DNA from: Axinella damicornis
Lineage: Eukaryota > Porifera > Demospongiae > Axinellida > Axinellidae
NCBI GenBank assembly: GCA_963931865.1
Contig: OZ007515.1
Span: forward strand, 4,513,321 to 4,577,320
Reading direction: 5' to 3'
DNA length: 64,000 bases
The notes below the pieces were generated by a model. That model saw nothing but the letters and a program-made list of their open reading frames with translations, ran no database searches and was not told where the DNA came from. Each line of letters opens with the position of its first letter. Within the stretch, counting starts at the first letter, position 1. Position numbers and translations under genes: made by a program. Shown here piece by piece: positions 32,922-47,900 of this stretch.

Positions 32922-35900
32922 GTAAGCTATAGAATTTATGCGTTAAATTTTGTAGGGGACTTGCCCATTAATTGTCTCTCCCAGCATCATTCTCTTTGAT
33001 TGCCAAGTGAGAATTGAGGCGTATGATCGTTCTGTGTGGGGTGGAAATCTGGGCAAAATTATGTATAAACAATAAGAGTGTGCAACTGTCATATGGTTTC
33101 CACTACACATTTCTCTGCAGTATGACTGGCAAATCATTGTGGCCCACACGTGCATGGGCTGTGTAAACACTGTAGTAATCACAATTTCCTTCTCGTGCCC
33201 AATCTTCTCTGGGAACGAGACTAACTTACTTACTAGGAGCATGCAGCTGCTACTACTTTATAGTCTCATGCGCATACATCCACACCCACTGGCGGAGAAC
33301 AGCTGGTGGTTTGAGTTATATTTCTTGTCACAGAGGCATGTCCAGCGTAGGTGTAATTGAAGCACTGATTGCACTAATAATGTTACATTCCTGGTAGGGG
33401 AAAAATTGTGCCGCGTAAATATTGTAAATATTAAACGAGGGGCAACTGCACTCCTGGTAGCCGCGGTTAAACGGTAGCACAAGCTAAGTGTGACAGTTCG
33501 TTCCAATTAACACACATGACGTGAATACCATGATAGCTATATATAGATAGGGAAGATCAGAAATTATTTCGAGTGCTCTGAAGTACCAAATAAAACCGTT
33601 CATAGCCGCGTTGCGACCCGCCGCAGTGCAAGCTAAGTGTTGCAATTCGTTCTAATTAACGCACATGCCACGTGGCAACCACGCTCAGTCGTCGCGAGCA
33701 ATGGCGACCAAAAGGACATTATTACAGCACTCACAGCTTAGCCAGCACGGTGAGTTTTGGCATGTAAGCGACAGTGATCACGGCTGTATGGTCAGAATCT
33801 TTGTGGGGCCTTCGTAAGACTGTACTGGCAACGAACTTCGAAGAGAGTGATCGAGCAATGGCGACCGACGGCATGACAAAAGCGCTTGTATCTCTAACAC
33901 CATGGTGAGTTTCAGCACCAAAATTGTGCGGTTGGGTTGCTGCATGAGCGATCAAGACGGTGTAGTCAGAATCTCTGTAGGCCATTCCTATCTCGCGAAC
34001 GAGTTATTTATTATATATTATTTATTTACGCGGCACAATTTTTCCCCTACCAGGAGTGTAATAATTAACGTCTGACTATATTTACGAATGGCCTGTAAAG
34101 ATTCTGACTACACCGTCGTGATCGCTATCATGCACTGTCCTCACTGAACAATTTTGGTGCTGAAACTCACCTTGGTGGTGGAGATATGAGCGCTTTTGTC
34201 TCGCCGTTGGCCGCCATTGCTCGAGCGCTCCATCGACTTCCGGTGGCAGTACCGTTCTTAGGAAAGGCACACGAACATTCTGACCACACGGCCGTGATCG
34301 CTGTCGTTCACTGACGCTTACATGCCGAAACTCACCGTGCTGGCTAAGTTGTGAGTGCTGCAATAATGTCTTGTCTTCCTTTTGTCGCCATTGCTCGCGA
34401 TCGACTGAGCGTGGTTGCCACGTGGCATGTGCGTTAATTGGAACGTATTACTTAGCTTGCAGTAGTTGACTTTGAAGCATGTTCTGTTGGTGTAGTCTCA
34501 TACCCAGGCCCACATGCGGAACGGGGAAGCGTGCCTGGTGACACTTGGCAAAATTTCCGTATGTGCCCAGTCAGCATAATTGTGTAAGCGATTACATTCC
34601 TTACTTGGATGCATTCGAATTCACCCAGCAGGTAGCTGTTGGCTACATGTAGTAGAAAGCCCTTGCCAAGGAGCGACCAGAAGTGAGTCTTGAAGGCGGT
34701 TTTATCAAACAGCTACACTTTTCACGTGGTGAAATTATGTAATTACTATGCAGTAATTGGCAATGGACGAACATGATTCGCCTACCCAAATCAAGACTGC
34801 TGACCTCAGCACATACAGAATTTTGCCAAGTGTCACCAGGCCCACTTCTGCGTTCTGTGTGTGGGCCAGGGTACGAGGCTACAGTTGGTGTGTCATCCAA
34901 GCATTTTTAGAGATAAAGTGGTTACAAGAGTGGATCAATCAGACTTGGTCAGGGGAACCTGGGAATGAGGCTAGAGCCTAGCATACCATTGTACTTCTTG
35001 TCATATGTGGTGGAGGAATGGTACGAATATGGTGGGGGCAGAGCCCCATCCACAAATGGAAATTTAATTGTACTGCAGACCAAGAAGATTGAGAACGAAC
35101 AAAGTAGTTTTGTAACCCCTTAACTCTCTTAGCTAGCATTGTTGGTCTCTATACTTGGCCTGTGCTTTACTGCTACTGCTTTGATTCAGATGCTATGCTA
35201 CCACCCTCAGTTGTAGCTGGACCTGTATTGTAGAGGTACCGGTATTGTAGAGGTACCTAATTAGGCATGCATGTATTGTCCACCCACCATTGAGCAGTTG
35301 TATAAACAACAAGCGCTGCGTGAATATCAATGATCTGGCCTAGTTCCCAACAGATGATTGAGCTGTTTCATGAGCAGAGAGAACAAATGGAGGAATCTTC
35401 TTTGGGCCGTGGCCTAAAATTGTTTCACCTCTCAGTATCTGAATCTGAATCTGAATTTATTTTTGCTATAATATAGCGTGGGTACACAAAAGGTAACTAG
35501 ACCTATAGGGCGTGCTCCCCACTGTACACACAGAAAATGACAACAACAAAAAGAAAAAGAAGAGGAAATAGGGGTACAAAACAAGACAAATACACAAACG
35601 GTAATCAATTAGGATAAAGGTGAGAGGCAAGGCAGTCCCTGAAAGTCTCAGGGCAAACTACACACAACAAATAACCAGGTAACTGATTCCAAATAAACGG
35701 TGCGTTTACAAAAAAAGAGTAGCGAAAAGTATTTACACGAGAAGGTAAAAGACAAATATGCAGTGGATGATAAGACCTGCTACTCAGGTTATTACAGAAA
35801 CGATAGTATTTTTGGAAGTTAATACAATCAAGACTATGTACAATTTTATAAGTTTGTAAATTTAAAAGGAAAAGACGTCTTGCACGAAGAGATGGGAGAT

Positions 35901-38900
35901 TTAGCTCTGTCAGACACTGTTCGTATGACTTGGACCACTTCAGGGAGTTCTGGCTCCACACACTTCCAGCCATCCATCGGGCAGCACGGCGTTGCACACT
36001 CTCCAAGATTTCAATGTTCTTCTGGTAATGCGGCGACCAGGCTTGGACACAGTACTCCAAATGGGGACGAACAATGGATCTGTAAGCTCTCACTTTGGCT
36101 TGAGTGTGGCTGCCCTTCATTACACGTTTCAGTAGGCCAAGCATCATATTTGCTTTAGCAGCTGCCTGCTGGCATTGGGCGGTCCATGAAAGTTTTCCAT
36201 TGTAAGTCACACCTAGATAGGTATATGAATCTACCCACTCGAGGCCATGGGTGCCAAGTGTGTAAGGGAAAATGATTGGGTTCCTTTTGTTGGTAATCTG
36301 CATAACTTTGCATTTGTCCGTATTTAGCTTTAATTGCCACTTGTTTGTCCAGCTGGAGATAGTATTGAGGTCATGTTGGAGGACACTGCAATCAGATAAG
36401 TCAGACACTTCACGGTATATGGCACAGTCGTCAGCAAACAGACTGATCTTGGAGTCCAGGTTGGCGCTAATGTCATTGATATAAATGATAAATAAAAGTG
36501 GTCCTAAGACGGATCCTTGAGGGACTCCAGATCTTGTTCTCTTCCATGATGATTTGTAGCCATTTATTACCACTCTCTGTGTCCTGCCAACCAGGAATCC
36601 TCGAATCCACAACAGGAGGTCCCCCCTCACTCCAGCTTCCTCAAGCTTCAACAACAGGTGCTCATGAGGGACACTGTCGAATGCCTTTGCAAAGTCTATA
36701 AAGACAATGTGTGTGCTAAGCGCACGATTGAGAGTTTGTGCCCACTCGTGAGTTGTCTCGAGCAGCTGGGTCAGGCAGGAATGTTTCGCTCTAAAGCCAT
36801 GCTGTGTTGGTGATAGTATGTTGTCAGCAAGAAGGAATGCATTCAGCTGATTGGCAATTAGGCGTTCCATAACCTTGAAAACCAGCGATGTCAGACTGAT
36901 TGGCCTGTAGTTCTGAGGAAGCCGTCGTTCTCCTCTTTTGTGGATTGGAGTGACATGAGCCGTAATCCAGTCAGTTGGAATCTCGCCTGTTCGGAGTGAT
37001 CGTGTAAATAACTGGGCCAAGGATTCATCAATGACTGGGGCTGCCTCTTTTAAAAGGCGTCCCGGGATGGCGTCGGGGCCACTGGATTTACGGGAATCAA
37101 TCTTGCAGAGCCCTGCATACACATCATCAGCAGTGAATGAAACGGTAGTGATGGAGTCTGTATTGGGCATCAACTGTGAGGCAATCTGAGGAAGCATGCT
37201 CATGTTCTCATCGGTGTGGACTGAACAGAAATAGTTATTGAACGCTTCTGCTTTATGCTTATCGGTGTCAAAAACTCTGTTCTGGTAGGCAATCTGCGGG
37301 ATGATATTGGAAGAGCCTTTCATGTTTTTGACCCACCTCCAAAAGGACTTGACATTTGCGGTCATCTCTCCCACAAAGGTCATGTGGTCCCTCCTAGTCC
37401 TATCGCGCAGACGATTACTGACCTGGCGGTACAAACTCCAATGTTCCTGCAATCCAGTTTTCCTAGCTTTCCTGTAGTATCTCCTTTTCTTTTTAATGAG
37501 CTTCCTTGCATCACTGGACAGCCAGTTCTTCCTCTTGCCTGGTTTCCAGACCACTTTCGGAATGGTCTCATCTGCTGCCTTGAGGAGTGTCTCCTTCCAT
37601 TTCAACCATGCCTGGTTCACGCTGGTATTCTGCCAAATAAAATCCCATGATACAACATTTAATTTCTGACGGAAAGCTTCAAAATCTGCCTTCTTAAAGT
37701 TATAGACGGTACGTCTTGGCTGTACTTGGAGCAATGGGGGGGGTCGTAATGTCCAACTGTATGGCATGATGGTCAGCTCCCAGCAGATTATCAATGACAG
37801 TTACATCTTGAGTCTGTCTTGGAGAGTTTGTGAGTACCAGGTCAAGAATACGTCCGTCCCTTGTGGGATCAGACACGAGTTGGGTTAAATGGAAGTCTTG
37901 AACCAAGTTACACAGTTCATGGGCTGTCCTACTGCTAGAAATTGGGAAGATGGTTTCCCAGTTGATGCTCGGCACATTGAAGTCACCGCACACAATGTAT
38001 GGCTGGGTCATAGGGATAGCAGTTAGGGATCGGCAGAGGTGTTGAAGGTCATCTGATGAACTTCCAGGTGGGCGGTAGTATATGCCAATAAGTAGTTTAC
38101 CAACTGCAAGGGTCAACTCAGCCCACAAGAGCTTACAGTTTCCTTCCTCCAGATCCAGTCTACGGGTTGCCTGAATTGGAGTACGAACTGCCATCAGCAC
38201 ACCTCCTCCATGCCTGTTGCGATCTTTCCTGAACACTTGGTAGCTTCGCGGGAATAGTTCACTGTCGGTGATATCTGGTCCTAAGAAGGTTTTAGTAATG
38301 GCCAGGATGTCAGGGTTACAAGTGTCAATCATTGCTGCCAAGTCAATTGTTGACAATACTTCTGGCGTTCAGGCATATACAAGTCATGCCTGACTTGCAA
38401 CCATGAAACCGTCTAGGGGTTGAACCAGGACTGGGGGCCGATGAGGAACAGTTGGCATGGCTGAATCTGCTCAACTCAAAATATGGCAGTTCGGAAACCA
38501 GGCAGCTGGGGCAGAACCAGGTATCATCATTGCCACAATTGACCATCCGGTTGTACTCATCCATGCTGACCCCGCCACCACACCAGATATGTGTCCACTG
38601 CTCACATTTATCACAGCATATGGCTGCATCATTGTCACTCACACATTGGCCACATATTGCGCAGGGGAAGTCACAGACAACTTCAGCAGTTGGACCAGGG
38701 TTGGAGTGGATATCACCAGCTGAAAGCAGTAGGGCAATTAGCAGCTGCTTCGTCTTTTGTGGTCCATTCCAATTGGTTCCCACCTGCTTCCGACCTCTTC
38801 GCCAGAACTCGGCCTTCCGTATGGCACTCCTCACCAGGCTCCTCCCCACAGTGTGCAGCACTCCACCGCGACCTTCGGCACCACAGGCGTCTCCGCAGAC

Positions 38901-41900
38901 AATATTTACAAGCCATAAAATCCCGAGAAAAGCGAGAGCCAAATTTCGCACCTCCATCTCAACGTCACGTGTTTGCACCAGTACAGCCACCACAGCAATA
39001 TGATCAACCCCCAGCATGGCAGATCTTCACTAAGATGTCCTTGTAGGCATGGTAACCTCTCACCATCAACTCAACAGAAAATGATGTCATGAAAGGGTGT
39101 GGTCAATCAGCTTAGTGGAAGCTAATGTGAAAATAAGAATACCGTAGTCTCTCGAAAATACGCCCATGGGCAATGAATTTAGAATCTGCTCAAAGAGGGG
39201 GATGGGCGTATTTTCGAGGACCCCTCTCCCGAAAATAGGCCCACCCTTGACTTGAAAGTAGGCCCACCCAATTCGAAAGTAGGCCCACCCAAGTACATGC
39301 GTATACGAGTGCAATACTGCAACAGTCATTCTAGCAAGGCTTAACTACTACTAGTCCCGGAGTTTCTTGGTGAGCAGGAACAATCTCTTTGTGTGTGTAG
39401 CTACAGGAACAGCAAACAAGACACTGCTTGAATGACGTAGAGTGCGCAGACTATCTTCGGGACTTGCCGATTGCTGCTGCTTCTTCCTAGTCCGTAGTGC
39501 GCTGCTAGTGCTACGCTAAGGCGATTGCACACGCGAAGACACAAACATGCAATGCACAGCGCGTGCACAGTCCATGTCATGCATTCAGTACACAGCTGAT
39601 TATGCAATGGCATGCAACATAATGAAATTCATTGCAAATAGTACGCGATAGCCAGCCTTCATTTCTTAGTCCAACCTCTTTGACAGTGCTTCTTCCGGAG
39701 CTATTCAAGTGCTTTTCCTGTTCGAGCTAATAGGGTGGGCGTACTTTCGAGTAATAAATGACCCTTTGCAACAACTTGTCGTGAAAAAGGGGGGTGGGCG
39801 TATTTTCGAGGGTGGGCGTATTTTCGAGAGACTACGGTACAAGATTTCAATTGCATGTAATTTTGTACCTGCAAACATTTCCAGCTGTACGGTATTCAGT
39901 AGTGCAGCTATATTGATGAGGTACAGGACACATCTGTATAATCATGTAAGGTGTAATTGCAGGTCAGTGTGTATACTAGCCTCGTTCCTAGTCTAACAAG
40001 CTAGCTCTTTGCTTTCTCCAGCTCACAATCACTTCCCCATGCGATCACGTGAGTCGATCCGTGCTGGGAAAATTCGAGGGGCTAGCCTGCTAGACTACCT
40101 CGATCCCAGGCCTCCACACCCAGCTTTTGTCGCTTGCAGCGGTTTTCTTTCAAATCCGAGGTATGTTGTATAGGTAGGACCTGCCTCTCCTCTGGAGTTT
40201 GTCTGGTCTTTGTAGCGTCCCTAGAACAGGTGATAGCAAGTTGAATATGTATTAATGGAAACCATGACGTCAGTGGCGGCACGCATCACATGAGAAATCC
40301 GTCCAGGCCTTCCCCGCTTTTTGTACTGAGTAATACAATGGGGGTTATAACTTGGAAGCGCTTTTAATTGTACTGTTCACTCTGTGCAATGAGCCAGCCA
40401 TAGCTCTGGAAAGTACAACACTTGCAGCTCAGCACTACTTCAAAGGTATGAGTTCTAGCTTGGATAAGCTCGCTGTGGCTCTCTTCTGGCCGTTGACCTG
40501 TCTTATTACGCGATCATAGCTACTGTACTAGTCTGTAGTGCCCTTGAACAGATGACGCTTTATGACGGTTGCAGCACACATCACGTGAGAATCTGTCCGG
40601 GCCTTCCCCCCACTTTTCGTACCGCAAACAACAGAAGCTGGGCGTGGAGGACTGGGAACGAGGCTACACATATATGTGTATATCATGTTCCTGTGCCTCA
40701 GTAATTATATTCCTATCCATGCAGGATGAGCAATATTGTGGTCATGGCACTACTGATGGTACTTTCCGTGATTTGAGGTACTTTGCCTGTAAAGAAAAAT
40801 GTGGGCTCTTTGTGCCACTTGACAAGCTCTCAAAGAATCCTGACGGCAGCATGTACACCCGTGAAAAGGCGGCACGTGGTGGTCAGAGCTATGCCAGTGT
40901 TGACTACAAGAACAAACCTCATCCTACTGACAGCATAGATTTGGGGAATACCTCCACACGGGCCAAGGAAATGGGAATATCAAAGAAACAGCTGATGGCC
41001 GACCAAAAAGCTGTACTTAGAGAAGCAGAGAAATCAAAAGCAGCTCAGGAACTGAAGCAGGAGGCAGTACCTGATCAGAGTTTTGATTTACTAGCTGCCC
41101 AGAGAGCTGCTCTTCATGCTTTTAGAAAGGATGACAGCGAAACAAGGTCCTCCCTTCCTCCCAGAGGTGAATGTTATACTGATGACAGTGTCCATCTGCG
41201 ACCACGCCCACCTCAAATACAGCATTCATATGAACCTGTGAATAGCAGTCCTTCTCAACGCAAGCATCTGGGTAGTCAGACAAAGTCTGCGTCATTGGCC
41301 CGTAGAGAGCAGATTTACACCCGCGTTGACTCCCAAGGTTATCAGCAGAAGCCATCACACGAGTATGCACAACCACACGAGTATGCACCACGCGAGTATG
41401 TACATTCACAGCCTTTCCCACAAAATTTGTCTGACCAACAACTACCAAGGTTGTACGAACATCCACAGAGTGAACATCCTCTACAACAACCACCTTATAA
41501 GCAACCCTTACAACACCAACCACCACCACAATGGTTGCTACATCATCCACAGCAGCTCCCACAACCACCACTTTACCAGCAACTCCATCAGGCGTTTGTT
41601 CCCGATCAACACCAAGTGCATCAAAGCTTGACCATTGGCTCTACAGTTCAGCTTGTTACATTTAGTGATGCTGGTCCTCAACAACCTCGATATGGAGTGA
41701 TTCGTTGGATTGGGGAGATTACTGGAGTGACGGGAACCATAGCAGGAGTTGAATTGGTATGATGAGAAACTGGTTTTGTATGTACCATTAGCATGGGTGG
41801 ATCAAAAGGGCTGTACACTTAAGCACCAAAAGGTTAAGAAGTGATGTTCTTCCAAGACAATACTGCTTTCAACTAGACTCCATCTACAGTTAAGTGGTCC

Positions 41901-44900
41901 ACTGTGTCCCACTTTCAAAGAAACATCGCAATGAAAAAGGTTAGGACGAAGCTGACACACATGCAGATACTAAACTAGGGTGGCATTTATTTCATTCAGC
42001 CCTTTTGAAGGTGTGACTATTAGCCACAAATCAAGGGTGGTGTGTGATCGTGGAAACACTGTAACAGGTGATCACTTGCTTGCCATGCACACATCCAGGA
42101 GGATCCCATGGAAGGATGTGCTGATGGAACCTTTCAGATGACAGGGCAGAAATACTTTGACTGCCCAGATGGAAGAGGTCTCTTCTTCCCACTTGTACAT
42201 CTCAAGCCAGATGAGAGGTTCACTGATCCTGGAGCAACCCCTGCAGTGCCTGCTAACCGTAAGTACTATATTGTGTCACATTTTGAGGCACAGGTTTTTC
42301 TTGTGTCTTTGTGGAATTGCGTAGTAGGCTCGTGCATAGAATTTGTTGACTCATATCGTACTAATCACCTAGACAATGCCTTGACTAATTGCTTCCTAAG
42401 GAAAGGCCTGGGAGAGTAGTCATAATTATGTGCATGCGGTCAATAAAAAGCTGACATAATATTTGAGTTAGTACTTAGCATCATGGGTGTAACTAGCATT
42501 GAGGCAGAGGAGGCAGCTGCCCCCTCACTTTTCTGAATAATGACGGGCGTGTCTTAGATCCTCACACACGCCGCATTCAATGTGCGTTCAATCTGATGGC
42601 AGAGACTGCAGCTAGGCTGACCATGAGCCGGTGTACTCCTAACACGGATAAAATGCTGCAAGTCCGGGACAGTCAGGGCACTGTTTGCGTGCTCTGCGGA
42701 AGTAATCGTGCGGAAATAATTAACTCATGAATAATCTGAGAATCGTTATAGTTTCTGTTAATAATACTGCGAGGCTATAGTCCGAGGCTAGTTCGAGGCT
42801 AGTCCGAGGCTAGTCTGAGGCTAGTCTGAGTCCGAGGCTAGTCTGAGGCTAGTCTGAGGCTAGTTCGAGGCTAGTCCGAGGCTAGTCTGAGGCTAGTCTG
42901 AGTCCGAGGCTAGTCTGAGGCTAGTCTGAGTCCGAGGCTAGTCTGAGGCTAGTCCGAAGCTAATCTAAGGCTAGTCCAAGGCAAGTTCGAGGCTAGTCCG
43001 AGGCTAGTCCGAGGCTAGTTCGAGGCTAGTCCGAAGCTAGTCCGAGGCTAGTTCAAGGCTAGTCTGAGTCCGAGGCTAGTCTGAGGCTAGTCCGAAGCTA
43101 GTTCGAGGCTAGTCCGAGGCTAGTCCGAGGCTAGTTCGAGGCTAGTCCAAGGCTAGTTCGAGGCTAGTCCGAGGCTAATCCGAGGCTAGTTCGAGGCTAG
43201 TCCGAAACTAGTCCGAGGCTAGTTCAAGGCTAGTCTGAGTCCGAGGCTAGTCTGAGGCTAGTCCGAAGCTAGTTCGAAACTAATCCGAGGCTAGTTCGAG
43301 GCTAGTCCGAAGCTAGTCCGAGGCTAGTCCGAAGCTAGTCCGAGGCTAGTCCGAGGCTAGTTCGAGGCTAGTCCGAGGCTAGTCCGAGGCTAGTCCGAAT
43401 GCAACTGAAAATAACACATCAGGCCACAGAATACTGTCAGTCACTGTCATATAGTTGTTGTGGTAGATTTTACAACCATGCTGTTTCTATAGCCCTTGTC
43501 AGGTATCCACTGGAAGAGCGAGCAGACCAGACAGTTATGCCCAACCAGATGGAAAAGTACGTGGGGGATGAGCGAGGGATACAGGGCCACCAGAATTCCT
43601 GCTACCTGGATGCCACTGTGTTCGGGCTGTTTGCTCTCAGTGAAGCCTTTGATTCTATATTCCTGCCGGAAGCAAAGGATGCTGCTGGGAAAGAGATCCG
43701 TAGTATACTGCAGAAAGACATTGTCAATCCACTTCGAAAGTGAGCAAATCTATACATAGACTGGTGCTACAATATTGACATTTCCTGGCTTTGAAAGGCA
43801 GTTTGCATCAGCAGACAAACCCTTGTTTACAACTACTAGGCAAATTTGAGAGTGCAAGCCATGGCTATGTATAGAAAATGACTTTGAAGACAGCCAGCAA
43901 TAACCAGCCAATCATCAACGCCGCAGGTTAACACTGCTAGTGACTGTAAGCGTGGCAGCATGCCGAAACTACATTGCAGTGGGCCAGCTACCACAAGCCT
44001 TTGCCAAGAAGACAAACGCCTGAAATGTAAGTTGGAGCTTCTCCAGTGTCCTTTCGAACATGCATGACAACACCTTCCCATGCATTGCTTTAGCTTGCCT
44101 CCTTGACTACAAGTTGGAAAACGCATACATGCTGTATCCAACATTCGTCTTGCAATCCTATCGGTTAGAACTATTCTAGTCTAATATAATTATGGGTGGT
44201 CTCTGAAATTCAGGAATGGTGCTGTGAGGTTTGAGTCTGTGATGCGGCTGAGGAACAAGCTGGAGGAGCTCGGCAAGATGAAGGGAATTGCTCAAGATGA
44301 GAAAGGTATTATCAGTCTACTAACACACCAACAAGAGGTGCAGATTCTCTGTTACCTTTAGCTTGGAAAACGTTTTTGCTGACGTTTCAACTGAATACTT
44401 CAGTTAGTGAGTGCAAAAAACCCAAACATTAATAGCCGTACACTACTGAGGATACACATCGGAAACATCACTGGGCCAGAGGACGGGGAACTACGAAGCC
44501 CTGCAAATCCAGATGACACCTGCAGAGGAGTAGCACTCCAACTGAGACAGAGGGCTGGAGATGCCAGGTTGCTGGACTGCAGTAATGAGGAGGCAGGAGA
44601 GGAGCAATCCTCATCAACCTTTGACCTCTGACTCCCAGTTGATGGGTGTATGGTGGTTCTCCCATGCATGCTCCACCACAGCCTCTGTCATCCCTCTCTC
44701 ATGGACATCTCGGTGTTCCTTCAGTCTCATCTCGGTTTGGTCTGAAGCATTCAGTTGAAACGTTGGCAAAAATTTCTGATCAGATGAACAGATAAGCCTT
44801 GAGATATGTAATTTAGTATCATGCAGCCTTAGCTGTAGCACAGCAGTGTAAACTGTGAAATACATCCTTAACTCTTTAAGGCCCAAATTTCTTTCTCTAG

Positions 44901-47900
44901 CTCATTTTCAGTCTGTAAAACACTTAAACATACCCTAATTTCTGTTCCCTGGCGTTGCTGGGCTCGAAACTGCTCACACAGGTAATTTCAGCTACACTAA
45001 GCATATACGTGACTTAATCACACCCACCAACTAACGAACTTGCAATCAAGCCTCCCGAGAAGTGGCCAACCTGCCGTAGCTAAAAAATGGACCATGAACA
45101 CTGGAAATGGAGAGCCTACAAGGCAAGACAGCTACTTTCTAAGTCCATTTATGCCAAAAACGGCGGAAATGGCCCTCCCAGTGCCGACCAAGACCTTTCT
45201 ACCGCGGAGCCCAGACACGGCCATGCTGTTTGCACCCTCCAGGTGCACCCACCCACCTCCCCCTGTCCCGCCCTTTCTGCTGTCGCAGAACCTATCTCCC
45301 AAGGAAGTCACATGATGAAGCTGAAAGTATTATGACAACATTTGGCGTCATTAGGTGGGAAAGGGTTTTAACTTTGACTACATCCAGGGAAACTGTAGGT
45401 TAGACCACTGCTGCTTCATACAGTCATTAGCAGTACCAATACATGGTGTGACATCTCACAATGTCAATTGTGATGTGTGACACTGGAAAGGTTTGATGGT
45501 ACGTAGAATCAGAACCAGATGATCCTTGGGTTCGGACTCACTTGGTATAGCTGAGATTACCTGTGTGAGCAGTTTCGAGCCCAGTAACGCCAGGGAACAG
45601 AAATTTGAGTATGTTTAATTAAGTGTTCTACAGGCTGAAAATGCCCTTGAGAAACACTTGGGCCCTAAATAATAGCAAGTGCAACATTAGCTTTCAGAAT
45701 GAACTTGAAGCTTGTCTAGCAAAGGACCAAATATTTCCATCAACAGTATACCTTAAATAGTAGCTAGTTCCCTTGGAAAATTCCTAGAGGAGGTTGGACA
45801 CGGTCATGTGACCTACGTGCGTAGGCGAATTTATATGGATGTTGACTATACTGAAGAGTGTCTCGGTAGTCTTTACGAGTATCTCAACAAACTTGACATC
45901 ATTCGAAAGCTCTAGTGGAGTAGATTCCAAATATGCCGTCAACCCCATTCAACCCCTGGGTCACTTAGGCTGTACGGCCTCTTGAAGGATTGCCCGTGCT
46001 GGATGGCAGAGAAGCCAGTGTTAAGAGACACTCGGTACTCCAACTGGAAGCCTTCCCAACCTGAAGCGTCTTCAACGTACTCCTACCTTTCAATCTCCAG
46101 CTTCACTTCTCGTTGGCACTTTACGATCACCTTCGGTCTCATGCAGGCCATATTGACATGGGAACGAGGCTTTTTGGCGAGGTTTTTACATGAAATACGC
46201 AATTATTATTTCCGTTCGCATCCATAGTCACGTGCACAGAAAATGTGTCCAACCTCCTCTGCAGGAAGTTCCAGGGGGAGTGAAACTATTCAGCAGCCAA
46301 GTTGTATTCTAGCTACACTGATTTCCTATCTATGGGTAGCTACGTAGCTAGCACAACCACATTGTGTTATAAGCGTCCCTGGATGGCTGTATTGATGGAT
46401 TTTTATTGAAGTGGAGTATCCAGAGTTTAGTCCTGTTGTACCTCTTGATGTAGCTAAAATTATATTGGCATTTCTCTTCTGTCTACACAGATCCGGAGGA
46501 GTTTCTGAACATGCTTTTCAAGCACACACTGCATGTGGAACCGTTCATCAGAATCAGGTGGATATCTACATGCACATACATGTACAATGAGTGTGTATCA
46601 TTGTGTGGTGCAGGGGTGTGTGTGTGCCAGGTGTGTGTGTGTGTGTCTTACTGGTCTTCATTCCCCTCAGACGACCCTTTGGAACAGAGCAGGAGTATTT
46701 TGTGCAGCTGTTTTTGGAGTATGATGAGTCAATGAAGCTACCATCTGTGGGAGATCTCCTTACAAAGATGTTCAAGGAACAGAAAATATCTTTTACTGAG
46801 GTATTTTGACTCACGATGTTTACACTCCTGGTAGCTATAGGGGAAATCTCCTGGTAGGAGAAAAGATCTGTGAAATAACATGTTTAAGCATTCAGGGAAG
46901 GAGGTCGAAGATTGTGATTATGATTGCCATTGTGCACTGACCATTACGTACTCGAGACTTGTGGTAATGCATGTAACGGACTTGCCTGTCAATTCAGTCA
47001 CTAAAATGACCAAGGTGGCCAATGGGAGGGTAAAAGTGCTTCAACTTCACCACTAAGGGCACATTATCCCTCCAGGTATGTTTGGTTGCCATTTCTGGCA
47101 ACTTTTGGTACGCCCGTTACTAGCCAAAAATGGCTAAAACTTGACCATAGTTGCCAAAAGTGGCGCACATCTGTCCTAGGATATTCCGTTGCCAAATATG
47201 GCAAGTATATGAATCTATTCCTATAACTACCATGTTTGGCACAATTTGGTAACAACATTATTGCCAAATATGGCAAGTATATGAATCTATTCATATAACT
47301 ACCATGTTTGGCACAATATTATTTGGTAACAACATTATTTGCCAAATCTGGCAAGTGTATGAATAGATTCATATAACTACCATGTTTGGCACAATTTGGT
47401 AACAACATTATTTGCCAAATATGGCAAGTATATGAATAGATTCATATGTTTGGCACAATTTGGTAACAACATTATTTGCCAAATATGGCAAGTATATGAA
47501 TCTATTCATATAACTACCATGTTTGGCACAATTTGGTAACAACATTATTTGCCAAATATGGCAAGTGTATGAATAGATTCATATAACTACCATGTTTGAG
47601 ATGGTTTCACCGGTAGGAAAAGAGCGAGAAAGGACTCATTTACACCCATTGCTGTGAGAAAGCCAAAACGCCATTAGCATTAAACTGACTTATCTTGTCA
47701 TTGTCACTTGATTGATTATTATGCTGCATACATAATTGATATTGTAAACTTGTAAAATCTGATATCCAAATTTGGCAATATTTGTGACTAGAGGAAGTGG
47801 AAATCCATGCATGTACTTGCCAAATATTGCTTCAACAGGAAACCAAATTTGGCAATATTTGTGACTAGAGGAAGTAGAAATCCATGCATGTACTTGCCAT

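Larger units (their letters stand above)
35437..39017 (-). mobile_element. CR1/L2-like non-LTR retrotransposon, degraded
   Basis: Read on the minus strand, the order is PHD-finger N-terminal frame, endonuclease frame, reverse transcriptase frame, and a 3' tail made of ATTCAG-type repeats (35437-35455). At least two frameshifts separate the three frames. It inserted in antisense to gene 2, in its first intron, between blocks matching gene 1's intron (35021-35210 and 39055-39130). Confidence 0.9.

Noticed and set aside
38452..39046. Plus-strand frames of 150-183 codons
   Set aside because: They are antisense to the PHD-finger frame of the LINE and have no motif of their own.
42771..43399. CRISPR-like repeat array
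   Set aside because: The 11-bp unit repeats head to tail with no spacers, in an animal intron; it is a minisatellite.
43503..43739. Exon 4 start at the nearer acceptor (AG at 43501-43502)
   Set aside because: It would put the Cys box out of phase with exon 3; the acceptor at 43491-43492 keeps the frame.
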